Below, piece after piece: positions 1-6,056 of a stretch of 10,640 nucleotides of DNA (position 1 is the first letter of the stretch; the number at the start of each line of letters is the position of its first letter). The translations under genes were made by a program, and so were the position numbers. This DNA is from Promethearchaeota archaeon (GTDB lineage Archaea > Asgardarchaeota > Lokiarchaeia > Sigynarchaeales > SOKP01). Below the pieces are notes generated by a model. That model searched no databases. It worked only from the letters and a program-made list of their open reading frames with translations, and was not told the origin of the DNA. The stretch covers positions 1 through 10,640 of the forward strand of contig JAGXNZ010000023.1 in NCBI GenBank assembly GCA_019894655.1. The letters are read 5' to 3'.

Positions 1-211
1 CGGAATACTCAGGACCTACACCTTTAATTACCATTAGCTCTGCTTGGTCTTGCCATTTTTCGAGTAATTTTACAGATATACTGGTTGTGTTCGCGAGTTC
101 TTTAATTTCGCTCCATTTTAACGGTATCAAGTCTTCTACATTTGCAATCGTAGCTTTTCCTAATGTTTTTGCATATTTTTCTCCCACGCCTTCAATATCA
201 ATAATTTTCAT
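1..211 (-). CDS. Helix-hairpin-helix protein, DUF4332-like (partial, C-terminus outside window)
   Basis: An open minus-strand frame starts at ATG 211-209 and runs off the left edge, giving 70 codons. The protein begins MKIIDIEGVGEKYAKTLGKA, a classic helix-hairpin-helix with a GVG turn at residues 8-10. A second copy of the motif (IKGVGPEYS) starts around residue 62. Spacing of two such hairpins with a short helical linker (WSEIKELA and so on) matches DUF4332-type proteins, which are small HhH-fold proteins thought to bind DNA or act as assembly modules; their biochemical role is not settled. The start is preceded by a 10-bp AT-only dyad (240-264) and diverges from the transporter at 520. The family call rests on the two GVG hairpins only, because the rest of the gene is not visible. 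Confidence 0.75.
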   Translation of the reverse strand, partial: MKIIDIEGVGEKYAKTLGKATIANVEDLIPLKWSEIKELANTTSISVKLLEKWQDQAELMVIKGVGPEYS

Positions 212-239
212 AGTTTTTCTACTCTTTTTCTTAAATTAG

Positions 240-264
240 TTTTTTAATATGTAATATTAAAAAA
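240..264. repeat. Perfect 10-bp inverted repeat, possible operator of the HhH gene
   Basis: TTTTTTAATA at 240-249 is the exact reverse complement of TATTAAAAAA at 255-264, with a 5-base spacer. It lies 29-53 bases upstream of the HhH start, where an archaeal TATA box or an operator would sit. Because the arms are A/T only in an AT-rich region, chance is a serious alternative. Confidence 0.4.
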
Positions 265-424
265 TATAAATTCCTTGTTTTAAAATATTTGTCTCCTTTT
301 TCGTAAAAACAGCATTTGACATTGATTGTTTGCAGATTTTAGCCAAATTAAAACTAAATATACTTAGATGTAAGCCATTATGTAATTGAATATCAATAGA
401 AGAGAGTTTCAGAGTAAATTTTTT

Positions 425-434
425 AAGAGCTCTT
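425..434. repeat. Palindrome AAGAGCTCTT, possible operator
   Basis: This is a perfect 10-bp palindrome with four G/C bases in an otherwise AT-rich stretch. It lies about 23 bases before the TATA-like element at 457 and 86 bases before the transporter start. A dimeric regulator could bind it, but no second copy was noticed in the window. Confidence 0.3.
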
Positions 435-456
435 TATTAACTTGCATTATGCTTAA

Positions 457-465
457 TTTTAAATA
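457..465 (+). promoter_or_regulatory. TATA-box-like element for the transporter
   Basis: TTTTAAATA resembles archaeal TATA boxes. It would place transcription start near 485-490 and give a leader of roughly 30 bases to the ATG at 520. An alternative AT-rich box nearer the gene (about 491-500) would make the message almost leaderless, so the choice is uncertain. Confidence 0.35.
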
Positions 466-519
466 CGATATAATGTGATCAAAATCAATTAAAATTTAAT
501 TAGAATTTAGGTATTAACA

Positions 520-1944
520 ATGAGTGAAGAAAAACTATCCTTAAAAAAAAAAGCCTTATTTGCTACGAGTAGCTTTCCTGATCAATTGACATATCAAGCA
601 TTTACCATATATGTTTTTACTTTTTACTTTGCTGTTGTAGGTCTAAGTATGCTTGAATTGTGGATTGGATTTATTCTATGGGGTGTGTGGAATATGGTTA
701 ATGATCCTCTCTTAGGTGCATTGAGTGAAAGAACCAAACAAAAAGGTAAGTTAGGAAAACGGAAATTCTATCTAATTATCTCATTTCTCCCATTATCTTT
801 AATGATGGTGCTATTATTTACGGTTCCTGCAAATTTTGAGTTAATTTACTTTATTTTTATAATTTTTGCGTTTGAATTCTTTTATACAATGTTTTCAGTT
901 AACACTAATGCAGTATTTCCGGAAATGTTTCCAGTCGAAAAAGATAGAGCCTCAATTAATGTGTTCTTAAAGAGCTTTACAATGGTTGCTGTAATTATTG
1001 CTTCTCTTGTTCCTACATTTGTAATATCTCCTTTAGTTCCGACACTTGGTGAAGGAGATCCAGGATACGCCGCAGAAGTCGCTAGTATTAAATCAATGTA
1101 TATCTTGGCGGGTGTAATTTTGTTTGTGATCGTATTAATTATGGCAATTTTGTTCGTGTTCTTTTCTGTTCAAGAGAAAGACGAAGATACAACTGCGTTT
1201 GAAAAACGACCGTCTTTTGTTAAATCCTTGAAAACAACTTTTTCAAATAGAACTTTTATAAAGTTTACTTTGGGAAACATGCTTATTTGGTACTGTTTTA
1301 ATGTTTTATTAACTGTATTCCCCTTGTATGCAATTTATATTCTTGGACATGTCGAAGGATCTCTTATGATTGGTATAACATTAATGATAGCTTTGCTTTC
1401 AGCTGCAATATTTATGCCAATACAGAGTAGAATTAGATCTAAAATAGGTACTCGAAAAGGATTGATGAGAGGCTTAGGAATCTGGATAATAACCTTATTC
1501 CCATTAATTTTCTTATCAAATAATGGAATAAGCCGAATATTAGCAATGGTTATATTTTTTACCATTGGTTTTGGTCTATCATCAGCATTATTTTTTATTG
1601 ATTTAATTCATGCCGATGTTATAGAGGAGGATGCCCTTAAATTTGGCGTAAAGAGAGCAGCGAGTTATTACGGTGTTAATGCATTTATCCACCGGTTTTC
1701 AACGATTCTTGGCATTACAACTATAGCTATTATCTTTTCCGGAACTGGTTGGAGTGAATATGTACCTATCATTACTGACCCATCATTACTCTTTTTGAGG
1801 GATGTTGGTTTGAAAGCATTAATTTTTGTGTTTCCCTCAATAGCGCTTGTAGGAGCGATTCTTTTCTTTAAGTTTTACGGTTTACATGGCGATAGACTCG
1901 AGAAAATGAGAGAGGAGTTGCAAAAACATCCAGATTTAAAATAA
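520..1944 (+). CDS. GPH/MelB-type MFS sugar:cation symporter
   Basis: A 474-residue polytopic membrane protein of the glycoside-pentoside-hexuronide:cation symporter family; melibiose permease has almost the same length. About twelve hydrophobic segments are visible in two halves, split by a charged loop near residues 216-245. Family hallmarks are the helix II segment VWNMVNDPLLG (residues 56-66, with the Asp62-Pro63 pair), the basic loop after it (SERTKQKGKLGKRK, 69-82) and the helix X-XI region with DLIHADVIEE (361-370) then GVKRAASYYG (376-385). In this family the helix II acid contributes to cation coupling. It probably imports a sugar, glycoside or organic acid using Na+ or H+; the substrate cannot be told from sequence. 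The ATG at 520 gives the expected short cytoplasmic N-terminus. It stands alone on its strand and ends in a strong T tract. No metabolic gene is cotranscribed with it. Confidence 0.9.
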   Translation: MSEEKLSLKKKALFATSSFPDQLTYQAFTIYVFTFYFAVVGLSMLELWIGFILWGVWNMVNDPLLGALSERTKQKGKLGKRKFYLIISFLPLSLMMVLLFTVPANFELIYFIFIIFAFEFFYTMFSVNTNAVFPEMFPVEKDRASINVFLKSFTMVAVIIASLVPTFVISPLVPTLGEGDPGYAAEVASIKSMYILAGVILFVIVLIMAILFVFFSVQEKDEDTTAFEKRPSFVKSLKTTFSNRTFIKFTLGNMLIWYCFNVLLTVFPLYAIYILGHVEGSLMIGITLMIALLSAAIFMPIQSRIRSKIGTRKGLMRGLGIWIITLFPLIFLSNNGISRILAMVIFFTIGFGLSSALFFIDLIHADVIEEDALKFGVKRAASYYGVNAFIHRFSTILGITTIAIIFSGTGWSEYVPIITDPSLLFLRDVGLKALIFVFPSIALVGAILFFKFYGLHGDRLEKMREELQKHPDLK

Positions 1945-1946
1945 AA

Positions 1947-1968
1947 TTTTTACTTTTTCTTTTTTTTT
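1947..1968 (+). terminator. Oligo-T transcription terminator of the transporter
   Basis: Three T runs (5, 5 and 9 T) follow directly after the TAA at 1942-1944. Archaeal RNA polymerase stops at such T-rich non-template tracts without needing a hairpin. The tract overlaps the last codon of the convergent zinc-ribbon gene. Confidence 0.65.
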
Positions 1969-2413
1969 ATTGATACCCAACTTGATGCCCACAATTAGTG
2001 CAAAATTTTTCAAGGCCTTTCTTCATTTCTCCACAGTTAGAACAAAATTGGGCATTAGAGTTCGGTTTTACTTCAGTATAGCGGGGAATTGGTTTCGGTT
2101 CTAACAAAGGATCTATTAAGGTAGAGTAGTATTTAGCAATTTTTCTGCATCGAATCAAAGAATAAAGACTCAAAAAAAATGTCACACTAAATATTAATGT
2201 ATAAGGAAGCACGCCATAAATCATCTGAATAATAAAATAGTCATCAGGATAATAATAAGGGTTGTAATATATGCTGTCCATCATAACAGTGGACACCATC
2301 GTCATTAACAAAAATACTGAAATGAAGAGTCCTACAATTGATAATATAAATATTTGTACAGATTGTTTCTGTGTTAAATTAAATCCAAACCAAGTGATAT
2401 TTTTTCTATTCAT
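1967..2413 (-). CDS. Small membrane protein with C-terminal zinc ribbon
   Basis: A 148-residue protein with two predicted membrane helices (about residues 18-44 and 60-88), a short tyrosine-rich loop between them (SIYYNPYYYP), and a cytoplasmic tail ending in a zinc ribbon. The ribbon is CSNCG (Cys124, Cys127) and CTNCG (Cys138, Cys141), a textbook four-cysteine knuckle pair. Such membrane-tethered zinc ribbons are common in archaea and mostly uncharacterised; a role in protein contact or signalling is a guess. I chose ATG 2413 over the in-frame GTG at 2425 because GGTGAT, an exact anti-16S match, lies between them at 2422-2417. The gene follows the BKACE gene by about 110 bases on the same strand, so it may be a distal operon member or have its own promoter. 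Confidence 0.75.
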   Translation of the reverse strand: MNRKNITWFGFNLTQKQSVQIFILSIVGLFISVFLLMTMVSTVMMDSIYYNPYYYPDDYFIIQMIYGVLPYTLIFSVTFFLSLYSLIRCRKIAKYYSTLIDPLLEPKPIPRYTEVKPNSNAQFCSNCGEMKKGLEKFCTNCGHQVGYQ

Positions 2414-2416
2414 CAA

Positions 2417-2422
2417 ATCACC
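2417..2422 (-). promoter_or_regulatory. Shine-Dalgarno site deciding the zinc-ribbon start
   Basis: On the minus strand the motif GGTGAT lies 3 bases before ATG 2413 and matches the usual archaeal 16S 3' end complement. It overlaps the codons that would be translated from GTG 2425, so it favours the ATG. Confidence 0.55.
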
Positions 2423-2446
2423 CACAATAGTGCTATATATTATGAT

Positions 2447-2470
2447 CTAACATCAATTAATAAATGTTAG
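2447..2470. repeat. 7-bp inverted repeat upstream of the zinc-ribbon gene
   Basis: CTAACAT (2447-2453) and ATGTTAG (2464-2470) form a perfect 7-bp dyad with a 10-base spacer in the 110-base gap between BKACE and the zinc-ribbon gene. It lies directly upstream of a TATA-like stretch (about 2432-2441). It could be an operator or a hairpin in the intercistronic RNA; it is not followed by a clear T run in the direction of the operon. Confidence 0.35.
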
Positions 2471-2526
2471 TATGAGATTATGGTAATGTCCAAAAAATAA
2501 GTCAAGTTTAGTAACTCCAACGATTT

Positions 2527-3441
2527 TTATATTATTCCTAATATTTCTTTAGCTTCCTCAACAGTAGCGACTTCTCTACCAATTTCATTAGCGATCCTAA
2601 CCATTCTTTTTACTAGTTGAGCGTTATTCTGAGCAAGTTCTCCCTTTCGATAATAGATAGTATCTTCTAAACCAGTTCTTATATTTCCCCCCATACACAT
2701 TGCCATTACTGTCGTTCGTAAATTAAATTTACCAACAGTAACAACTTGCCATGTTGAACCTTCAGGTAATTGATCAATCATGCGTAATAAATTAGCGGGA
2801 TTAGCTTCAGCGCCTCCTTTTATTCCTAAAACTAAACTAAAATGTAAAGGAGGCTTTAATAATCCTGTTTCGACAAATTCCAAAACATTAGTGATGTGAC
2901 TTGAATCATATACTTCGATCTCTATCCCAAAACCTTTTTTATTGCTTCTCTTAATATATTTACGATTAAAATCTTGTGGATTTCTGAACAAAGATCCTCC
3001 ATAGGGCGTTCTAAATTCGAATGATCCGGCGTTAATGGTGTGCATCTCTGGTTCAGGATCTATGTTGAGAAGGTTTAACCGCTCTTCTAAAGATGGTTGG
3101 ACTATCTCAGTAGTAAGTCTTTTCTTACCCGACTTAGTAATGAATTTATGTTCAATGACTCGCGCACCGATACCATTTCCTATTTGCCTTATCATTGGGC
3201 ACTTTTCTCCAATCAATTTAACCGTTTTACCGTAATAATTTAAATCAGGAGTATTTTGGCCGTCATCCCCACGAACATGGATATGAACAATAGACGCTCC
3301 CGCTTCGTAACACTCTAAAGCGTCTTGTGCTTGCTCTTCAGCAGTTAATGGTAAGGATGGATTAGCCCATTTACCGTGAATTCCACCGGTAATTGCAGCA
3401 GTAATTATAACTTTTTTGTCTGTTAATAGGTTAGGTTTCAT
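2527..3441 (-). CDS. Beta-keto acid cleavage enzyme (BKACE, DUF849 family)
   Basis: A 304-residue TIM-barrel enzyme of the family that includes 3-keto-5-aminohexanoate cleavage enzyme (Kce). Members condense a beta-keto acid with acetyl-CoA, giving acetoacetate and a new acyl-CoA. Visible hallmarks are the N-terminal strand VIITAAITGG (11-20), NPSLPLTAEEQA (27-38), the zinc ligands His53 and His55 in VHIHVRG, INAGSFEF (136-143), the IEIEVYD strand (173-179) and RTGLEDTIYY (255-264). In that last motif Arg255, Glu259 and Asp260 match Kce Arg226, Glu230 (third zinc ligand) and Asp231. The C-terminal ATVEEAKEILG is typical. Where many family members have a Ser-Thr-Gly-Gly-like stretch after strand 3, this one reads RQIGNGIGAR (85-94), so the substrate may differ. 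ATG 3441 has a GAGG motif 4 bases upstream. It follows the dehydrogenase gene by 44 bases, presumably in one transcript. Substrate unknown. Confidence 0.9.
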   Translation of the reverse strand: MKPNLLTDKKVIITAAITGGIHGKWANPSLPLTAEEQAQDALECYEAGASIVHIHVRGDDGQNTPDLNYYGKTVKLIGEKCPMIRQIGNGIGARVIEHKFITKSGKKRLTTEIVQPSLEERLNLLNIDPEPEMHTINAGSFEFRTPYGGSLFRNPQDFNRKYIKRSNKKGFGIEIEVYDSSHITNVLEFVETGLLKPPLHFSLVLGIKGGAEANPANLLRMIDQLPEGSTWQVVTVGKFNLRTTVMAMCMGGNIRTGLEDTIYYRKGELAQNNAQLVKRMVRIANEIGREVATVEEAKEILGII

Positions 3442-3485
3442 TTATCCTCAACACTGATAATAATTCTATTTGTTATAAAAAAAAG

Positions 3486-4331
3486 TTATTTCTTTCTTCC
3501 CCAATTGTAAAATCCTTTTCCCGCTTTTAAACCAAGTTCACCTCTTCCAACCATCTCTTTTAGAGCATCAGGTGGTTTATCACTTGGGTCCCCGCTTTCG
3601 GTGTAATATGATTTTTCTACAGCATAAATAACATCTAATCCAACCCCATCCATCGCAAGAAAAGGACCCATTTTCATTCCAGTAAAGATTTTCCAAGCGG
3701 TATCAACTGTTTCTATATCAGCGTATCCTCCGTCCCATATTTTTAAGCATTCTTTTTTAACTACATGCCAAACTCTATTGAAAACAAAACCTAGGCACTC
3801 TTTCTTAACCACGAGGGGTTCACATTTAATGTCTTTTATCCACTTTTTACCAATTTCAAAAGTTGCTTCGCTTGTTTCAGAGCCACGCATAATATCTACC
3901 ATGGGGCGTGTAGGAATAGGTGGATAAAAATGCAGATTTAACACTTTATCTTTTCTTTTGACCGCAGATTCGATCTTTGACACGGGATAAGAAGAACTGT
4001 TTGTCCCTATTATTGTATGAGCGGGTGCGAATTTGTCTATCTGTGAAAAAACTTCCTTTTTTAACTCCAGATTTTCTGGGACTGCTTCAATTGCGAGGTC
4101 AACATCTTCTAATGCTTCACTCAAATCTGAATAATAAGATACATTCTTAATTGCATCTAACTGGTTTTTACGTTTTAAAACACCGCTTACATATTTATTA
4201 GCGTCTTCTACACTTTTTGGATCAAAATCATAAACTTTTACTATGAAGTTGTTTAGAGCTGCTTGAGCAGCTATCTGTTTTCCGGTAAAACCGGCTCCAA
4301 TAATTCCAACTTTTTTAATTTCTTCTCCCAT
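3486..4331 (-). CDS. 3-hydroxyacyl-CoA dehydrogenase-family oxidoreductase
   Basis: At 281 residues this matches the compact single-unit 3-hydroxybutyryl-CoA dehydrogenases. The N-terminal Rossmann domain (about 1-185) carries GIIGAGFTG (9-17) and an acid at the end of the second strand (VYDFD, 33-37), predicting NAD. Next come AVPENLELK (83-91) and GTNSSSYPVSKI (109-120), the substrate-serine region. The C-terminal domain runs to the standard ending GLKAGKGFYNWG (267-278). His134 fits the catalytic His and Asn185 in GFVFNR fits the conserved Asn. Usual HFxNP is here HFYPP (134-138), and the Glu normally paired with the His (LVEV) is Asp146 (MVDI). It should oxidise a 3-hydroxyacyl group or 3-hydroxy acid to the 3-keto form. 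Its place between a hydrolase and a BKACE suggests it makes the BKACE substrate. A free 3-hydroxy acid, as in carnitine dehydrogenase, is as likely as a CoA thioester. Confidence 0.85.
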   Translation of the reverse strand: MGEEIKKVGIIGAGFTGKQIAAQAALNNFIVKVYDFDPKSVEDANKYVSGVLKRKNQLDAIKNVSYYSDLSEALEDVDLAIEAVPENLELKKEVFSQIDKFAPAHTIIGTNSSSYPVSKIESAVKRKDKVLNLHFYPPIPTRPMVDIMRGSETSEATFEIGKKWIKDIKCEPLVVKKECLGFVFNRVWHVVKKECLKIWDGGYADIETVDTAWKIFTGMKMGPFLAMDGVGLDVIYAVEKSYYTESGDPSDKPPDALKEMVGRGELGLKAGKGFYNWGRKK

Positions 4332-4366
4332 ACTAACTCACATTAATCTATTACTTTATTTTTTTA

Positions 4367-5203
4367 TTAAAATTTAGCACTTAACCAAGATTTGATTTCT
4401 TTGAATGATTCTTCAGTAAATCCTACAGCATGCTTAGCGCCAGGTATAATAAAGAACTTCTTATCTTCAGAAGATATTTCATCAAGGAGTGATTGAGCTG
4501 ATTCAACTGAGAATAATTCATCATGTTCTCCAACACCAAGAAGCACAGGGCATCCTATTTCTCCAGAAAGGTCTAAATCCTTAGTACTTACTAGCCTCAT
4601 AAATCGTAGTGTGTATTTAAAATTGAATAACGGATCGTCTAATCCTAAAAGGCCTTCTCGATAATAATTTATTACTGGTTTACTAGGGGAAAAAATGGAA
4701 CTAAACAATATTTTTAGTTTCTGTAGAACTGAAGGACTCTTATAAACCCCCGTTTTAATATCTTTACCAGCACTCAATAATATTAATCCGTCAATTTTTT
4801 CGTTACTATTCTTTTTTGCTATTAAAGCGGTAAGAACTCCAAGACTGTGCCCAAATATCAGTAGCGTACTGTATTGTTTCTTTAGAAATGAGATAGTTTC
4901 TACGAGATCATTTATTAATCTCTCTTTACTAGGATAATCACCCCTAATACCATCAGATAGCCCATGTCCTCTTAGATCTAAACCGATAGCAGTAAATCCT
5001 GTTTTTGAGAATGCATCGGCAAACATCTCATATGGTCCACTATAAGCGGTAATCCCATGTAAAATGAGGATAGCCTTATTTGATGGACTCTGGGATTCCC
5101 ATTTTCTTAAAAATAATTTTATTCTGTCAGAAGTATTAACTAACTCGTAAGGTTCTTTAAAGTCTTCTCTTAACTTTTTCACATCAATTTCCATAAATAC
5201 CAT
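4367..5203 (-). CDS. Alpha/beta hydrolase, monoacylglycerol lipase-like (serine esterase)
   Basis: A 278-residue alpha/beta hydrolase of the Hydrolase_4 / lysophospholipase type. The oxyanion segment is ILILHGITAYSGPY (45-58); the strand-4 motif is GLDLRGHGLSDG (74-85). The nucleophile is Ser120 in FGHSLG, the acid Asp228 in GEHDELF, and the base His258 in GAKHAVGF. A lid of about residues 145-205 separates the core halves, as in monoglyceride lipases. There is no signal peptide, so it acts in the cytoplasm. It is the first gene of the minus-strand block, 35 bases before the dehydrogenase, with a TATA-like box at 5227-5236 implying a nearly leaderless message from ATG 5203; a second ATG at 5194 is also possible. 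In context it may release a hydroxy acid from an ester. The exact substrate is not readable. Confidence 0.88.
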   Translation of the reverse strand: MVFMEIDVKKLREDFKEPYELVNTSDRIKLFLRKWESQSPSNKAILILHGITAYSGPYEMFADAFSKTGFTAIGLDLRGHGLSDGIRGDYPSKERLINDLVETISFLKKQYSTLLIFGHSLGVLTALIAKKNSNEKIDGLILLSAGKDIKTGVYKSPSVLQKLKILFSSIFSPSKPVINYYREGLLGLDDPLFNFKYTLRFMRLVSTKDLDLSGEIGCPVLLGVGEHDELFSVESAQSLLDEISSEDKKFFIIPGAKHAVGFTEESFKEIKSWLSAKF

Positions 5204-5226
5204 CTTTTTTTTTTTGATTTTTTGTT

Positions 5227-5236
5227 TATTTAAAGT
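5227..5236 (-). promoter_or_regulatory. TATA-like promoter of the hydrolase-dehydrogenase-BKACE block
   Basis: Minus strand reads CTTTAAATA from 5235 to 5227, centred about 28 bases before ATG 5203. This is standard archaeal spacing for a transcript starting at or just before the start codon. An 11-A tract (minus strand, 5215-5205) lies between box and gene. Confidence 0.5.
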
Positions 5237-5242
5237 ATTTTA

Positions 5243-5257
5243 AAAGTATATATATTT
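5243..5257 (+). promoter_or_regulatory. BRE/TATA promoter of the 5277 membrane protein
   Basis: AAAAG followed by TATATATATTT, centred about 26 bases before ATG 5277, looks like a BRE plus TATA box and predicts a leaderless mRNA. It is only a few bases from the opposing minus-strand box, so the two promoters may compete. Confidence 0.55.
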
Positions 5258-5276
5258 CTTTAATATTAGTATCATT

Positions 5277-5972
5277 ATGGAGAAAAACGCAAATACAGCA
5301 AAAATGACTAGGGATTTTATCATAGTTCATTTAATTTTCACAGTTTTGTGCTTCACTATTTTAATCTTACCAATCCCAATTGTGATAGGGATTAAATTGT
5401 TTATACTTGTAGCTAGTTATAATTTGCTAGTTCTATTAGTAGGTTTGTTCAAAAAATATTCTGAATGGGTAAAGCTATGGTTTTTTGTTTTTTTAATAAG
5501 TTTATTTCAAATATGGCCAGATTGGTTCCTATCAGCTCAGTTAAATATTTTAGTCTTTCCCGAGGATGGCCTTTTTAAAATTGGAACTGTCTCTGGATAT
5601 ATGTCGGGATTATGGGCTATTCCTTTATTTTTAATTTGTTTTATTGGACTGAAGTTAGAAGAAAATTATTCTCCCTCTAAGGCCCTTATTGTCGTAGGAT
5701 TAATCTCATTGAATATTTTTGTGATTTTCGAACAAACTATGTGGATGCTTCAATCGTGGTACCCTCAAAATGTCACTCTGTTTTTCGATCGCTTAGCCTT
5801 CTACATAATTATGCCTGAAGTAATACTAGGTCTAAGCACTTTTTATTACTTTGAAAGAATAAAAAATCAGCACTACATAATATTAATTGTAGCTGCTTTT
5901 GGTATAATGCTATTGTATCTTGGTAGCGTATCTTTTTTCTACCTTCTTTTCGAGAAAGTTATTTTCCTCTAA
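5277..5972 (+). CDS. Unrecognised integral membrane protein, about seven helices
   Basis: A 231-residue hydrophobic protein that I cannot assign to a family. Membrane segments are visible at about 13-33, 37-57, 64-80, 104-125, 135-155, 170-193 and 199-226. Possibly functional polar features are the loop QIWPDWFLSAQ (78-88), FPEDGLFKIG (94-103), a Glu-Gln pair in FEQTMWML (151-158) and MPEVILG (179-185). There is no signal peptide, catalytic signature or metal-binding cluster. The ATG at 5277 is supported by a TATA box 26 bases before it and leaves a short charged N-terminus. It is transcribed alone and convergently with the next hydrolase. It diverges from the BKACE block across a 73-base shared promoter region, which may hint at coregulation but no more. 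A transporter, enzyme or sensor are all possible. Confidence 0.7.
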   Translation: MEKNANTAKMTRDFIIVHLIFTVLCFTILILPIPIVIGIKLFILVASYNLLVLLVGLFKKYSEWVKLWFFVFLISLFQIWPDWFLSAQLNILVFPEDGLFKIGTVSGYMSGLWAIPLFLICFIGLKLEENYSPSKALIVVGLISLNIFVIFEQTMWMLQSWYPQNVTLFFDRLAFYIIMPEVILGLSTFYYFERIKNQHYIILIVAAFGIMLLYLGSVSFFYLLFEKVIFL

Positions 5973-6008
5973 ATAAACATCTTTTTTTAACGAAAATAAT
6001 TTAGAGGA
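5965..6008. repeat. 10-bp inverted repeat spanning the stop codon of the membrane protein
   Basis: TCCTCTAAAT (5965-5974, containing the TAA stop) pairs perfectly with ATTTAGAGGA (5999-6008) across a 24-base spacer that includes a T7 run. In RNA it would form a hairpin at the 3' end of the mRNA, perhaps protecting it or helping termination; it could equally be a protein-binding dyad between two convergent genes. Confidence 0.5.
5982..5988 (+). terminator. T7 tract ending the membrane-protein transcript
   Basis: Seven T residues lie 10 bases after the stop codon, inside the loop of the inverted repeat 5965-6008. This suits archaeal oligo-T termination. Confidence 0.4.
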
Positions 6009-6044
6009 CACGATAATTCTATAAAAAAAGGTAATAATTTGATT

Positions 6045-6052
6045 AAAAAAAA
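6045..6052 (-). terminator. T8 tract ending the second hydrolase transcript
   Basis: Eight A on the plus strand read as T8 on the minus strand, starting 4 bases after the stop codon of the hydrolase (TAA at 6059-6057). A second shorter A run occurs at about 6023-6029. Confidence 0.5.
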
Positions 6053-6056
6053 TTTA

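Larger units (their letters stand above)
212..519. other. Divergent intergenic region without genes
   Basis: These 308 bases separate the left-hand HhH gene from the transporter. All frames are interrupted by stops, and the few ATG codons are followed almost at once by stops. The region is AT-rich. It holds an AT-only inverted repeat near the left gene, a GC-containing palindrome at 425-434 and a TATA-like element at 457-465, all consistent with a two-way promoter region. I see no structured RNA gene in it. Confidence 0.6.

Noticed and set aside
1335..1565. Minus-strand open frame of 76 codons inside the transporter gene
   Set aside because: It is antisense to a well-supported membrane protein, has no ribosome site or promoter of its own, and its composition mirrors the opposite strand.
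3035..3235. Plus-strand open frame of 66 codons inside the BKACE gene
   Set aside because: It is antisense to conserved BKACE motifs, has no family resemblance and no regulatory signals.
2527..5203. Naming the operon as carnitine degradation
   Set aside because: Carnitine dehydrogenase and the dehydrocarnitine-cleaving BKACE are a known pair, but this dehydrogenase is shorter and has a different catalytic segment, no betaine-related thioesterase or carnitine transporter is present, and the BKACE loop differs. The substrate is left open.
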